A DNA stretch of 64,000 nt from Dehalococcoidia bacterium (GTDB lineage Bacteria; Chloroflexota; Dehalococcoidia; Tepidiformales; Tepidiformaceae). Below the pieces are notes generated by a model. That model saw nothing but the letters and a program-made list of their open reading frames with translations. It did not search any database and was not told where the DNA came from. The DNA is taken from contig JADYYG010000027.1 of NCBI GenBank assembly GCA_020853755.1, positions 1 through 64,000 on the forward strand, given 5' to 3'. Each line of letters starts with the position of its first letter. Within the stretch, counting starts at the first letter, position 1. Below are positions 43,398 to 52,487 of this stretch, piece after piece. Position numbers and translations under genes: made by a program.

Positions 43398-43958
43398 TTA
43401 GCCGCGGTTCCGCTCCGGGAAGCCAGGGCGGCCGGCTGGCAGTTCCATGTCGTTGGCGATGAGGGCGCAGGCCAGCATCAGGTAGAAGCCTGCCAGGGCG
43501 GTGATGTCGGTAAGGACGCGTGCGCCGAATTCGTTCCGCATGGCGTCGAACACGGGCTGGGGAACGTTGTGGTCTCGGACGATGGCACGGAGGAAGTCGG
43601 TGACGATGCGGTACCGCTCCGGGAACGCTTCCGTTCCTCCGCGGGTCGCGATGGCATCGACGACTGCCTCGGGCACGCCCTCCTTCACCGCCAGCGGCGC
43701 ATGGGCAGTCCAGATGAACTCGCAGTCGAACTCGCGGGCGGTCACGATGATCGTCAGCTCGAAGAGGTCCAACGCGAGGCCGGATTCGAACCGGAAGTAG
43801 GCACCGAGGTTCGCCGAATGCAGCGCGGTCCCGGGCGCGTGCATGAGGAGGGCAACCGGGGTGGTCACAGCACCCCGGTTGCGAATGATGGTCTCGTATG
43901 TCTCGCGCGCTTCGGCCGGGACCGATTCAGCTGTGTTCAGCAGTGGCAGACGCGGCAT
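43398..43958 (-). CDS. carboxymuconolactone decarboxylase-like (CMD/AhpD) protein
   Basis: 186 residues from the ATG at 43958; GAGGAG lies ten bases upstream, which favours it over a GTG at 43967. Helical CMD fold with the family core AREFDCEFIWTAHAPLAVKEGV. Some members act in aromatic ring cleavage pathways, others as peroxidase-like disulfide proteins; only one Cys is present here, so an AhpD-type CxxC peroxidase is unlikely. It is 30 bases before the MBL gene in transcription order. Confidence 0.9.
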   Translation of the reverse strand: MPRLPLLNTAESVPAEARETYETIIRNRGAVTTPVALLMHAPGTALHSANLGAYFRFESGLALDLFELTIIVTAREFDCEFIWTAHAPLAVKEGVPEAVVDAIATRGGTEAFPERYRIVTDFLRAIVRDHNVPQPVFDAMRNEFGARVLTDITALAGFYLMLACALIANDMELPAGRPGFPERNRG

Positions 43959-43994
43959 GGGAGACACTCCTCGGAGTTGCTGCCCGCTGGCGGG

Positions 43995-44783
43995 CTAGTC
44001 GGGAAGGAAGGCGACCACGCGGGCAGGCGCGGCGCTCGCACCCTGCAGGCGCACGGGGAAGAAGCCCACGTTGAAGCCGGATGGCGGCAGCGCGGCCAGG
44101 TTCGAAAGCTGCTGGATGATGAACACCTCGCGGTCGCGCCCGGCGAAGTGCCCGTCCCAGATTTCGGCCCGGTTTCCGGTCTCCTTGAAGGCGCGCGCCA
44201 TGACGCCGAAGGGCCGGTCCCAGCCGAGGGCATCGGTGCCGAGGATCTTCGCGCCCAGCCCGGAGAGGAAGAGCGTCCCTTCCCGCGTCATGCCCGGGTA
44301 GTGGTAGCAGCCTCGGTCGTAGATGGTGAACTGCTCCTGCCCGGTGCGAAGCAGCACCGCCGAGCCCGGCTCGATCGCCGCGCCGTTCTCGGCGATGGCC
44401 GCTTTCAGCACGGACACTTCGATGCCGCGGTCCTGTTCGCACTTGCCGCGAAGGTCCAGCACGATCGCCGGGCAGAACAGTTCGCTGATGTCGATGTCGC
44501 CGATGGTGCGTGCGGGCTTGCCTTCGCATTGCGAGCCGTAGTGCAGCGGCGCATCGACGTGGGTGCCCAGGTGGGTCGACATCTCGACGAGGTCGTCGCC
44601 CCAGCCTTCGCCGTCCGGCAGGTCGTCCTTCGTGCAGCCGAAGATCTGGGACATGACGGCAGCGCCTTCGACGGCGGGCCGGATGGGCTTCACCTTCGGG
44701 AAGAGCGGCGAACCGCCCCGGCCAGCCGGGACGCGTTCCGCATCGGCCGCATCGAGCAGCCGCGTCAGGTCGACGAGCTTCAT
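43995..44783 (-). CDS. cyclase-family (kynurenine formamidase-like) metal hydrolase
   Basis: 262 residues from the ATG at 44783, which overlaps the oxidoreductase stop (ATGA). The short metal motif HLGTHVDAPLHY is fully kept (H-x-G-T-H-x-D-x-P-x-H). It belongs to the KynB/cyclase superfamily that hydrolyses amides or ring compounds. It is a different subgroup from the 21289-22230 cyclase. The gene ends 37 bases before the CMD start on the same strand. Confidence 0.94.
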   Translation of the reverse strand: MKLVDLTRLLDAADAERVPAGRGGSPLFPKVKPIRPAVEGAAVMSQIFGCTKDDLPDGEGWGDDLVEMSTHLGTHVDAPLHYGSQCEGKPARTIGDIDISELFCPAIVLDLRGKCEQDRGIEVSVLKAAIAENGAAIEPGSAVLLRTGQEQFTIYDRGCYHYPGMTREGTLFLSGLGAKILGTDALGWDRPFGVMARAFKETGNRAEIWDGHFAGRDREVFIIQQLSNLAALPPSGFNVGFFPVRLQGASAAPARVVAFLPD

Positions 44784-45778
44784 ACGCGGAACACTACCTT
44801 CCCGAACGTTTCGCCGCGTTCCATCGCCGCCTGCACCTTCGCGATGTCTTCGATGGGGTGGACGGTCGGCTGGTCCAGCTTCTCGGTCTCCATCCACTCG
44901 CGGGTGAACTCTTCGGCCCGGCGGTCAGGTTCGGTGCCGCGGAACGGGATCTTGGAGAACGGCATGATGGTGATGGCATCGTACGAGTTCGCGAACACGT
45001 TGACTGGCTCAGCGACGCCCATCCCGCCGAAGAGCACCCAGCGGCCCAGCTTTCGAATCACGCGGCGGTCCGTCTTCAGCGTCGCTCCGCCGACGCCGTT
45101 CAGAACGACGTGGACGCCGGCCGGGGGCGCAAAGGGATTGAAGCCGGCAGGCTTTACGCCCGCGATCTCGCCAACCGCCTCGACGTAGTCCTGTTTCCTG
45201 TAGTTGATGGCGTGGTCAGCCCCGTTCGCCTTCACCATCGCCGCCTTCTCATCGCGGCCCGCGAGGCCGATAACGGTGACGTCCTGGAACTTGCGCTTGA
45301 GGATCTGCACGGCGAGGGAGCCGACGCCGCCAGCCGCGGCATGGATGAGGACGATTTCGCCCTCTTTGACCTTCGCCCATTCGTAGACGGCGAGGTGAGC
45401 CGTTGGCAGGTTCACCGGGTAGATGAGCACCTGCTCCAGCGAGACGCGCTCCGGGACGCGGTGGAGCGCCTTGTGCGAAATCGCGAGGTACTCCTGGTAG
45501 GCCCCGCCGGGGGGCAGGCAGTACACGCGGTCGCCGGGGGCGAAACCGGTCACCCCTTCGCCCAGCTCCTTGACGACGCCCGCCGCTTCCTGGCCAAGGA
45601 CGAACGGCGGGATCCGGCCCTTCACCGGGATGCCGTTCCTGCCCATGATGTCGCCCCAGCGCAGGCCGGCGTATTCGACCTTGATGAGCACTTCGCCTGG
45701 GCCCGGTGTGGGCGCCGGGAGGTCGACAATGCGGAAGTTCTCCGCCGGTCCGTAATCGATAAGTTGTGCCGCCTTCAT
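44780..45778 (-). CDS. quinone oxidoreductase-like NADPH-dependent MDR protein
   Basis: 332 residues, zinc-free medium-chain dehydrogenase/reductase. N-terminal GroES-like domain with GLRWGDIMGRNG, nucleotide-binding AAAGGVGSLAVQIL, and the C-terminal half with VLNGVGG. It reduces an enone or quinone with NADPH. It starts the minus-strand operon oxidoreductase, cyclase, CMD, MBL. AGGAGG precedes the ATG, and two LacI-type operators lie just upstream. Confidence 0.94.
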   Translation of the reverse strand: MKAAQLIDYGPAENFRIVDLPAPTPGPGEVLIKVEYAGLRWGDIMGRNGIPVKGRIPPFVLGQEAAGVVKELGEGVTGFAPGDRVYCLPPGGAYQEYLAISHKALHRVPERVSLEQVLIYPVNLPTAHLAVYEWAKVKEGEIVLIHAAAGGVGSLAVQILKRKFQDVTVIGLAGRDEKAAMVKANGADHAINYRKQDYVEAVGEIAGVKPAGFNPFAPPAGVHVVLNGVGGATLKTDRRVIRKLGRWVLFGGMGVAEPVNVFANSYDAITIMPFSKIPFRGTEPDRRAEEFTREWMETEKLDQPTVHPIEDIAKVQAAMERGETFGKVVFRV

Positions 45779-45791
45779 GCAGCCTCCTCGT

Positions 45792-45820
45792 TGTAATCGT
45801 TTACAGTGGTATCGTTTACA
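45792..45820. promoter_or_regulatory. two LacI-type operators between divergent genes
   Basis: TGTAATCGTTTACA (45792-45805) is a CG-centred near-palindrome typical of LacI-family sites. A half-matching TGGTATCGTTTACA (45807-45820) follows with the same ATCGTTTACA core, 15 bases further on. They sit between the LacI regulator (45878) and the oxidoreductase operon (45778), overlapping a TTGTAA/TTTACA pair that could be the regulator's promoter. Confidence 0.75.
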
Positions 45821-45877
45821 GCGGCGAAGCGTACGTCGATCGCATGACGCTTTGCAACCCTCTCGCCGGGAAGATCC

Positions 45878-46891
45878 TTGTCCAACGCGCCGTTTCGCCG
45901 CCCAACCCTCGCCGATGTGGCCCGCGGCGCCGGAGTGTCCATCGCAACGGCTTCCCGCGTCCTCAACGGCGGCGTTGCCTCGGCGACGGCGCGAGCGCGG
46001 GTTGACGCCGCCGCTGACAGCCTCGGTTACATCCCGAACGCCCACGCCCAGAGCCTGCGCCGCGAGCGCACGATGACCATCGGTGTGGCCTTCTTCAGCC
46101 TCAAGCTCCCCGGCGCGCTCGATATGCTCGAGTCCCTCTCCCGCCAGCTCGATGACTCCGGCTACACGCTGCTCATCGCGGACACCGCTGGAGACGTTGC
46201 CCGCTTCGACCGCATACTTGCCCGCTTCCTCGAACGTCGAGTCGATGCGCTGATCTGCGTGAACCCCCACAACATCGGGCCCGTGCTGGACCGCTTCCTC
46301 GCCGACGGCATCCCCGCGGCGGCCGTCATGAGCCGGGGCCGCGGCGCAGCCCAGTTGCCCCTCTTCGGCGCCGACCTGAGGCCAGCGGTGGAAGCAGCCG
46401 TTGCGCGCCTCATCGAACTCGGCCACAGCCGTGTGAGCGCGGTGCTCCCCGGCGGCGAAGCCGGCCCGTTCCGTGCCGTCTGGAAGGCCCTCCGTGCATC
46501 AGGACTCGCCGTGGATGCAGTCAACCCGTTCAGCCGCGACTTCAGTGGCGCCGAAGTCATGGCGCACGCTTCATCCCGTGGCGGGGCCTCCGCCATCATC
46601 TCGACCTATCCGGTCGCGCTCGAACTGCTGCGGGCCGCCCGCGCGGCGAACGTGGCGGTGCCCCGCGACGTCTCGCTCCTCGCGGTAAGCGATGACCCGG
46701 GCGTTGCCGAACTGCTCGAGACCCCGCTGTCCGCCATCGAAGTCGACCTCGGCGCCCTCGGCCAGGCCGTCGCCGCTGCGATGCTCACCTGGCTCTCCGG
46801 CGACCCGCCTGCCCGCAACACCCTCGTCCCGGTTTCATCCTGGGTCGAACGGGCAACCACGGGCCTCGCGGTGGGCAGTTCCAACCAGTAA
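45878..46891 (+). CDS. LacI-family transcriptional regulator
   Basis: 337 residues from a TTG at 45878 with GGGAAG upstream. Helix-turn-helix and hinge read TLADVARGAGVSIATASRVLNGG and LGYIPNAHAQSLRR. The periplasmic-binding-protein-like effector domain follows, with GVAFFSLKLPG and EVDLGALGQAV. It is divergent from the oxidoreductase operon and most likely represses both through the operators at 45792-45820. The effector is unknown, perhaps a pathway intermediate. Confidence 0.95.
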   Translation: MSNAPFRRPTLADVARGAGVSIATASRVLNGGVASATARARVDAAADSLGYIPNAHAQSLRRERTMTIGVAFFSLKLPGALDMLESLSRQLDDSGYTLLIADTAGDVARFDRILARFLERRVDALICVNPHNIGPVLDRFLADGIPAAAVMSRGRGAAQLPLFGADLRPAVEAAVARLIELGHSRVSAVLPGGEAGPFRAVWKALRASGLAVDAVNPFSRDFSGAEVMAHASSRGGASAIISTYPVALELLRAARAANVAVPRDVSLLAVSDDPGVAELLETPLSAIEVDLGALGQAVAAAMLTWLSGDPPARNTLVPVSSWVERATTGLAVGSSNQ

Positions 46892-46929
46892 GAATCGCGG
46901 GCCGGGGTTTCACGCCGTGAGAAGGTTCC

Positions 46930-47005
46930 TGGTACCCCCGGAGAGACTCGAACTCCCAACCTTCTGATCCGAAGTCAGACGCTCTATCCGTTGAGCTACG
47001 AGGGC
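46930..47005 (-). tRNA. tRNA-Arg (anticodon TCG)
   Basis: 76 bases with the CCA encoded. On the minus strand: acceptor GCCCTCG pairs with CGGGGGT (one G-T at the first pair and one at the fifth), D arm GCTC...GAGC, anticodon stem TCTGA/TCAGA around loop CTTCGGA (anticodon TCG, reads CGA), T arm GGGAG/CTCTC around TTCGAGT. The discriminator is A. Confidence 0.95.
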
Positions 47006-47039
47006 ACGGTGCCAGTGTAACAGGGGCGCCGTGCTGCCC

Positions 47040-47699
47040 CTAGCGCTGGTCCAGCCGCCGCAGGACCGCGAGGGTGATGGCTTCGATGCCGCTGAGCTCC
47101 GGGTCGGCCTCGATTGCGTCCTCTACCAGGCGGCGGGCGTCGTTGCGGGAGTAGCCCAGGGCAGCGATCGCTTCCACGGCGTCGGCGATGGCGCGTTTGC
47201 TTTCGAGGCGTGCCGCATCGACCGGCTGGGCGTGGCCCGCGTCATGCACCGCCGCTTCGGCGACCAGCTTGCCGCGCAGGGTGGCAATGATCTTGTCGGC
47301 GCTGCGCGCGCCGATGCCCGGCATCTTCGCGAGGATGGTGCGGTCTTCCTGTTCGATGGCCCGGGCGATGGTGCTGACGGAGATGTTCATCGCCTTCACC
47401 GCCTTGGCCGGGCCGATGCCCTCGACGGTGGTGAACTTGCGGAAGAAGTCGCGTTCGGCGCGGCGCAGGAAGCCGACGAGTGTTGGCGCCGGGTTGTTCG
47501 CGGTCGCGTGGTAGACGATGTGGAGTCCGAGCGGCGGGCCGCCTTCGCCGGTCAGTTCCTGTTCGCCGGCGATGGCCTGGATTTCGGGCCAGAGGACGCT
47601 GGGCACGAGCACTTCGTAGCGCACGCCCTGGACGTCGACTTCGACGAGGGGGCCGGAGGCATCCATGCGGGCGAGGTGGCCCTGGAGGTGGGTGATCAC
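47040..47699 (-). CDS. ruvA: Holliday junction branch migration protein RuvA
   Basis: 219 residues from the GTG at 47699. OB-fold N-terminus (MITHLQGHLARMD-like, initiated by GTG), two helix-hairpin-helix motifs VEGIGPAKAVKAM and MPGIGARSADKIIATL, and the C-terminal RuvB-binding domain with ALGYSRNDARRLVEDAI. It binds four-way junctions and recruits RuvB. RuvB is not in the window; RuvC is at 62910. It is divergent from mutM, 75 bases away. Confidence 0.96.
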   Translation of the reverse strand: MITHLQGHLARMDASGPLVEVDVQGVRYEVLVPSVLWPEIQAIAGEQELTGEGGPPLGLHIVYHATANNPAPTLVGFLRRAERDFFRKFTTVEGIGPAKAVKAMNISVSTIARAIEQEDRTILAKMPGIGARSADKIIATLRGKLVAEAAVHDAGHAQPVDAARLESKRAIADAVEAIAALGYSRNDARRLVEDAIEADPELSGIEAITLAVLRRLDQR

Positions 47700-47774
47700 G
47701 CCGCACAGCGTAACGCCGCGCTCGCCCCCGGTCGCGCAATCGACATTGCGCGGGGGCCAATCGACAATCGTGCG

Positions 47775-48620
47775 GTGCCCGAACTGCCCGAAGTCGAAAC
47801 CATCCGCCGGGACCTCGAACCGCTCGTCACCGGGCGGACGATCACCGGCATCGAGGTCGACCCGGGGACGATCCACCTGCTCGCGGGCGCGCCGGTCGAG
47901 ACGCTGCGGGCGAACCTCGTGGGGCGAAGAATCACGTCGGCCGGGCGGCGCGGGAAGTACCTCATGTTCGGGCTCGACGACGGCCGTGTGTTCGTTGTGC
48001 ACCTCCGGATGACCGGGCGGCTGGTCTGGCGGCCCGCGGAAGCGCCCGAGGAGCAGTACCAGCGGGCCGTCATCCACCTCGACAACGGGTTCGACCTGCG
48101 CTGGGGCGACCTGCGGAAGTTCGGCACCTGGCGCATCTACGAATCGCCCGCGGAGGTGACGGACCGGCTCGGTCCGGAGCCCATCGACGAAGGGCTCACG
48201 CTCAAGCAGTTCCGCGAGCGGCTGGCCAACCGGACCGCGCCGATCAAGGCCGTCCTGCTCGACCAGCGGCGGTTCGCCGGCCTCGGCAACATCTACGTCG
48301 ATGAGGCGCTGTTCGAAGCGAAGGTCCGGCCGGACACGCCCGCGGACACGGTCTCGCCCGCGGCCATCAAGCGGCTATTCGCTTCGACCCGTGCCGTGCT
48401 CGAGCGAGGCATCGAACACCGCGGCGCCAGCTTCAAGGACTACGTCGACGGCCAGGGCCAGCAGGGCACGCAGCACATGTTCGTCCAGGTGTTCCGGCGC
48501 ACCGGCAAGCCGTGCTACGTCTGTGGCAGCGAAATCAAGCGCACGGTTGTCGGCGGCCGTTCGACCCACTTCTGCCCGAAATGCCAGCGGAAGTCCCGCA
48601 TGAGGCATGCGCATGGTTAG
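47775..48620 (+). CDS. mutM: formamidopyrimidine-DNA glycosylase
   Basis: 281 residues from the GTG at 47775, required so that Pro2 and Glu3 (PELPEVET) follow the initiator; Pro2 is the nucleophile. H2TH segment QRRFAGLGNIYVDEALF and the C-terminal zinc finger (CYVCG and CPKC) complete the enzyme. It excises oxidised purines. The stop overlaps the next gene by 14 bases. Confidence 0.97.
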   Translation: MPELPEVETIRRDLEPLVTGRTITGIEVDPGTIHLLAGAPVETLRANLVGRRITSAGRRGKYLMFGLDDGRVFVVHLRMTGRLVWRPAEAPEEQYQRAVIHLDNGFDLRWGDLRKFGTWRIYESPAEVTDRLGPEPIDEGLTLKQFRERLANRTAPIKAVLLDQRRFAGLGNIYVDEALFEAKVRPDTPADTVSPAAIKRLFASTRAVLERGIEHRGASFKDYVDGQGQQGTQHMFVQVFRRTGKPCYVCGSEIKRTVVGGRSTHFCPKCQRKSRMRHAHG

Positions 48621-49530
48621 CGTCGAAGCCGTGCTCGCGGCACTCGGCCGACCGCTGGACACCCCGTGCGACGCGGAGCCGCTGGGCGAAGCGCCCGGCA
48701 GCCCCGTGCAACTTTTCATTGGCGGGGCGGAGACGCTCGAAGTGGTTGTGCGCGAAGCGGCCAACCCCGAGGCTCGCGAAAACCACCTTGCCGTGAGCGA
48801 ACGGCTCCGCGACGCGGGGTTCGCGTGGATGCCGGAGCTGCTGGCGATCGTGGACGGCGCGACGGTCGAACGCGCGGCGCCGGGCGCAACTGCCCTGCAG
48901 CTGGTGCCGCCGCCGGGCGCTGCAGAAGCCGCGATGGCCGCCTTCGCCGCGCTCCACACTCTGCCACTGCGGGAAGGCCTCGATTGGGGGAAGGAACCGG
49001 CTGACCTGCTGCCCGAAGGAGAGTTCCCGCTGCACCGGCTTGGGTTCGCCGCGAGCGAACGTGACGGCGCGCGCGGACCGTTGCAGGAAGCGCGCGAGCG
49101 GCTGCTGGCCTCGCTGTTCGGGTTCGCGCACCGGAACGCGACGGCCGCGAACGTCGCGCTGGCCCCCGGGAAGGCGTGGATTAGCGACTTCTCGACGGCA
49201 GGGTACGGACCGCAGCTCTGGGATGTGGCTGCGTTCCTGCTGACGTCCGGTCTCGAAGCCCCGGCGCGGCGGGCGCTGGCGGCGGCCTATGGCGCGCATC
49301 GCGGCATGGCGGCAGCCGAAGCAGCGGACGCCGTCGACCTCGCCGGGCTGTTCTGGGGCATGCACTGGCAGCTCGACCTGCCCCGGCGGCTCATCACCAG
49401 CCTCGGCGACGATGCGACGACAGGCGCGCTGCGGCTCTGTGCGGCCCGCATCGAGAAGGGGATACGCCAGCCAGCCGGGGACTCGCCGATCGCGCGTGCC
49501 ATCCGCCGCGCTCTCTGGGGGGTCGAGTAG
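48607..49530 (+). CDS. phosphotransferase/kinase-fold protein with altered catalytic loop
   Basis: About 307 residues; ATG at 48607 and 48613 are adjacent choices. The C-half looks like the aminoglycoside/choline kinase fold: FGFAHRNATAANVALAPGKAWISDFSTAGYGPQLWDVAAFLL matches HGDLHxGNxL and IDFxxAGxGPxxxDLA in order. The catalytic Asp of HGD is Asn here (HRN), while the later metal Asp (SDF) is kept. It may be inactive or use another residue. It begins inside the mutM end and continues toward the unknown gene at 49571. Confidence 0.6.
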   Translation: MRMVSVEAVLAALGRPLDTPCDAEPLGEAPGSPVQLFIGGAETLEVVVREAANPEARENHLAVSERLRDAGFAWMPELLAIVDGATVERAAPGATALQLVPPPGAAEAAMAAFAALHTLPLREGLDWGKEPADLLPEGEFPLHRLGFAASERDGARGPLQEARERLLASLFGFAHRNATAANVALAPGKAWISDFSTAGYGPQLWDVAAFLLTSGLEAPARRALAAAYGAHRGMAAAEAADAVDLAGLFWGMHWQLDLPRRLITSLGDDATTGALRLCAARIEKGIRQPAGDSPIARAIRRALWGVE

Positions 49531-49570
49531 CCCGGTCGACAAGCGCGGCCGCTCGCTCGACAATCCTGCC

Positions 49571-50227
49571 GTGACCCTGCCGGCCGCTTACCCGGGCAAC
49601 CTCTCCGAACTCGACTTCGTCGAAGCCTACGCACGCTCGGCGCTGCGGAAGCCGCAGATGGCGGCCGATGCGGCACTCCGCACCCTCGTGTTCTCGGAAT
49701 CCGGCGACCGCGCTATCCTCGTGGGACTCATCGCGCAGGAACTGGCTGAATCCGCCCGCCGGCTGGTCGCGGTGTTCGAAGCCCTGAGCGACCGCACGCA
49801 CCTGGTGGCGCGCTCGCTCCTGAAGCCGCTGCCGGGCGCGGCCGCGTGGAAGGCGTTCGCGCACCTCGCTGCCACCATCTCGCCGGAACAGATGCTGCGC
49901 GAACTCTCCATCGGCAGCGATGCCCTCGAATCCGCGCAGTTGCTCCGTTCGCAGCCGGAACTGGCCGAACTGACTGGCCTCGTCGCCGCCGCGGAGACCG
50001 GCAACGCGATGCTGCTCATCCCGGACCTGCTGCGCCGCCACGTGGCCGAAGAGTGCTGGCTCGCGGGCGTGGACGCGAATGGCGAGGCGCTGGCATCGAG
50101 CTTCGGCAGTTCCGAATCTGACGCGACGACGCTGGCCGACATCACCGCTGACCTCTGCGGCGTTGGCCGCGGCTTCCTCATGTCCTATGTGCGCGCTCGC
50201 CGCGGCGCCGGGCGTGCAGCCGGGTGA
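49571..50227 (+). CDS. conserved hypothetical helical protein
   Basis: 218 residues from the GTG at 49571. I do not recognise the family. It is mainly alpha-helical, with SELDFVEAYARSALRKPQMAADAALR at the start and an LRRHVAEECWLAGVD segment near the end; no signal peptide or membrane helix. The stop overlaps the P1 peptidase start (GTGA at 50224), so they are translated together. Codon use matches the neighbours. Confidence 0.75.
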   Translation: MTLPAAYPGNLSELDFVEAYARSALRKPQMAADAALRTLVFSESGDRAILVGLIAQELAESARRLVAVFEALSDRTHLVARSLLKPLPGAAAWKAFAHLAATISPEQMLRELSIGSDALESAQLLRSQPELAELTGLVAAAETGNAMLLIPDLLRRHVAEECWLAGVDANGEALASSFGSSESDATTLADITADLCGVGRGFLMSYVRARRGAGRAAG

Positions 50228-51228
50228 CGGCCTGGCGCACGGGCCCCAACAACGCGATCTCCGACGTCCCGGGCATCCGCGTCGGCCATGACACCGACCG
50301 CCGGGGTGTCACCGGCTGCACCGTCATCCTCTGCGAAACCGCGCACGCCGCGGCGGTCGATTCGCGGGGCGGCGCGCCCGGCACGCGTGAAACCGACGTG
50401 CTCGGCCTCGCCAACCTTGTCCGGACCTGCCACGCCGTGGTGTTCACGGGCGGCAGCGCCTTCGGGTTGGCTGCCGCCGACGGTGTGATGCGCTTCCTCG
50501 CCGAACGAGGGGCCGGTTTCGCCACCGTGCACCGGCCGGTGCCAATCGTCACCGCGGCGGTGCTCTACGACCTCAGCCTCGGCGATGCGATGGCCGCTCC
50601 GGGCGCCGAAGCCGGCTACCGCGCCGCCAAACGCGCCCGCCGCGGCGCCGTCGCCGAGGGCAGCGTGGGTGCAGGCACGGGCGCGACGGTCGCCAAACTC
50701 CTCGGGCCGGAGCACATCGTTAAAGGCGGTGTGGGCACCGCGAGCCTGGTTGGCCCGGGCGGCCTCATCGTCGGCGCGCTCGTCGCTGTGAACGCTGTTG
50801 GCTCGGTTTCGAACCCGGAAACGGGCGAACTCGTGGCGGGGCCGCGCAACCCGGGCAGGGGCTTCGTCCCGCTGCCCGAGGCGCTCGAACGCCGCGCGGC
50901 CGCGCTCGACGTCACGCCCGGCGAAAACACCACACTGATCTGCGTGGCTACGAACGCCACGCTCGAACCGCACCAGGTGCAGCGGCTCTGCACGCAGGCG
51001 CACGACGGCTTCGCGCGGGCCGTCTCCCCGGCGCACACCATCGGCGATGGCGACATCGCGTTCGCGCTTTCGATGGGCGGCCTCGAGCCCGGCCCGCAAA
51101 CCGCGCTCGATGCTGGCGTGCTGGCCGCCCGGGCGGTCGAGTTGGCCATCCTCAACGCGGTGCGTGCGGCGAAGGGCGTGAAGGCCGTGCCGTCCGCTTC
51201 GGAGTGGCTTGCTCGGCCCCAGAGTTGA
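50224..51228 (+). CDS. P1-family peptidase (DmpA-like aminopeptidase)
   Basis: 334 residues from the GTG at 50224. P1 (DmpA/L-aminopeptidase D-Ala-esterase) signatures: GPNNAISDVPGIRVGH at the start, VVFTGGSAFGLAAADGV, and the autoprocessing region GENTTLICVATNA. Members self-cleave to form an N-terminal nucleophile hydrolase that releases N-terminal residues from peptides. No signal peptide. It is the last gene of the mutM, kinase-like, unknown, P1 run. Confidence 0.94.
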   Translation: MTAWRTGPNNAISDVPGIRVGHDTDRRGVTGCTVILCETAHAAAVDSRGGAPGTRETDVLGLANLVRTCHAVVFTGGSAFGLAAADGVMRFLAERGAGFATVHRPVPIVTAAVLYDLSLGDAMAAPGAEAGYRAAKRARRGAVAEGSVGAGTGATVAKLLGPEHIVKGGVGTASLVGPGGLIVGALVAVNAVGSVSNPETGELVAGPRNPGRGFVPLPEALERRAAALDVTPGENTTLICVATNATLEPHQVQRLCTQAHDGFARAVSPAHTIGDGDIAFALSMGGLEPGPQTALDAGVLAARAVELAILNAVRAAKGVKAVPSASEWLARPQS

Positions 51229-51362
51229 GACAAAGTTGGGTCTTTTGGCCGATTCGCTGGCCGTAGTGTGACCTTCGTCATATTCAGCCCTTGAAATTGG
51301 GTTCACGCACATTTACGTTCCGCGGGCCAGTCGCCGCACTGGACACCCACGGGAGCAGAAGA

Positions 51363-52463
51363 ATGAAGAAAGTCTTGCTGGCATTGCCGGCCCTGGCTGT
51401 CGCTCTAGCGGCAGTCTTCGCATCGTCAGGCCAATCCGCCGAGGCGGCCGAGGTCAACCTCAAGCTGCACGCCGGCGCGGGAGAGAACGGCTACGCCGTC
51501 AACATGTTCCTCCCGGCCACCACCTACGTCCGCGCGGGCGATACGCTCACCTGGGACTTCAAATGGGACGAACCCCACTCCGTCACCTTCGGCCAGCCGC
51601 AGGGTGACCCGACCGTCGGCGACGGTTCGACGTCGGCCACCTATGACGGCACCGGTGTGGTCAACTCCGGCCTCATCTTCCCGGAACCGGGCAAAGAGTC
51701 GACCTACTCGGTCAAGTTCACCAAGGACGGCACGTACGACTACTTCTGTGTCATCCACCCGATGATGACGGGCCAGGTCGTTGTCCAGGGCCCCGGTATC
51801 GGCGAGCAAGACACGCAGGTTGCCGTGACTGCCCGCGGTGACGCGGATTACACCTCCGCCATCGCCGCCCTTAAGGCGGCCGCCGGTTCCCAGGCTGCGA
51901 AGCCCGTGGCCGTGACCGCCGGCACCGGCGGCGGCAAGAAGTACACCCTCGCCGTTTCCAGCGCCACGGACCTCGTCCAGGGCGACGTCATGCAGTTCTT
52001 CCCGGCCTCGCTCAACGTTGGCGTGAACGACCAGGTCGAGTTCGTCTCGAGCGTCCAGACCCCGCACGACATCGCCTTCCCCGGCCCGGTGGACTTCAAC
52101 GGCCCGCCGCCGCCCGAGTTCGCGAACTTCGACCCGTTCACCGACAGCGTGAACTACTCGCCGGGCGTGAAGCTCGATAACTCGAAGCCCGTGATCAGCC
52201 CGATCATCGGTGTCGGGTTCCCGGGCAAGTCCGCCTCGTTCTCGTTCGCGAAGGCCGGGACATACCAGTACGCCTGCATCCTCCACGTCTCGCAGGGCAT
52301 GGTGGGCGTCATCAACGTGGGCACGAACGCGCCGCTGCCGCCGAACACCGGTGATAGCGCAACGGCCACGCCTTCGGGGACCGATGGTCTGTGGTTCGTC
52401 TTCGGCGCCGTCGGGCTCGCCATCGCCGCGACCGGCGTGGCCTTCGCAGCCAGCCGCCGCTAA
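51363..52463 (+). CDS. anchored two-domain cupredoxin protein
   Basis: 366 residues with a signal peptide (MKKVLLALPALAVALAAVFA) and two plastocyanin-like domains. Domain 1 has His in PHSVTF and Cys-His-Met in YFCVIHPMMTG; domain 2 has PHDIAF and YACILHVSQGM, so both keep blue-copper ligands. The C-terminus reads LPPNTG (325-330), then a hydrophobic helix and SRR, as in sortase-type sorting signals. It is a likely cell-surface electron carrier. Paralogue of the next gene, and followed by a strong terminator. Confidence 0.93.
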   Translation: MKKVLLALPALAVALAAVFASSGQSAEAAEVNLKLHAGAGENGYAVNMFLPATTYVRAGDTLTWDFKWDEPHSVTFGQPQGDPTVGDGSTSATYDGTGVVNSGLIFPEPGKESTYSVKFTKDGTYDYFCVIHPMMTGQVVVQGPGIGEQDTQVAVTARGDADYTSAIAALKAAAGSQAAKPVAVTAGTGGGKKYTLAVSSATDLVQGDVMQFFPASLNVGVNDQVEFVSSVQTPHDIAFPGPVDFNGPPPPEFANFDPFTDSVNYSPGVKLDNSKPVISPIIGVGFPGKSASFSFAKAGTYQYACILHVSQGMVGVINVGTNAPLPPNTGDSATATPSGTDGLWFVFGAVGLAIAATGVAFAASRR

Positions 52464-52487
52464 CCGTTCCGCCCTCGGGGGTTCAGC

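Noticed and set aside
42798-45188. 796-codon open frame on the plus strand
   Set aside because: Antisense to the MBL, CMD, cyclase and oxidoreductase genes, each with intact active-site motifs.
47031-47774. N-terminal extension of mutM
   Set aside because: It runs antisense through ruvA; MutM must begin with Pro2 after the GTG at 47775.
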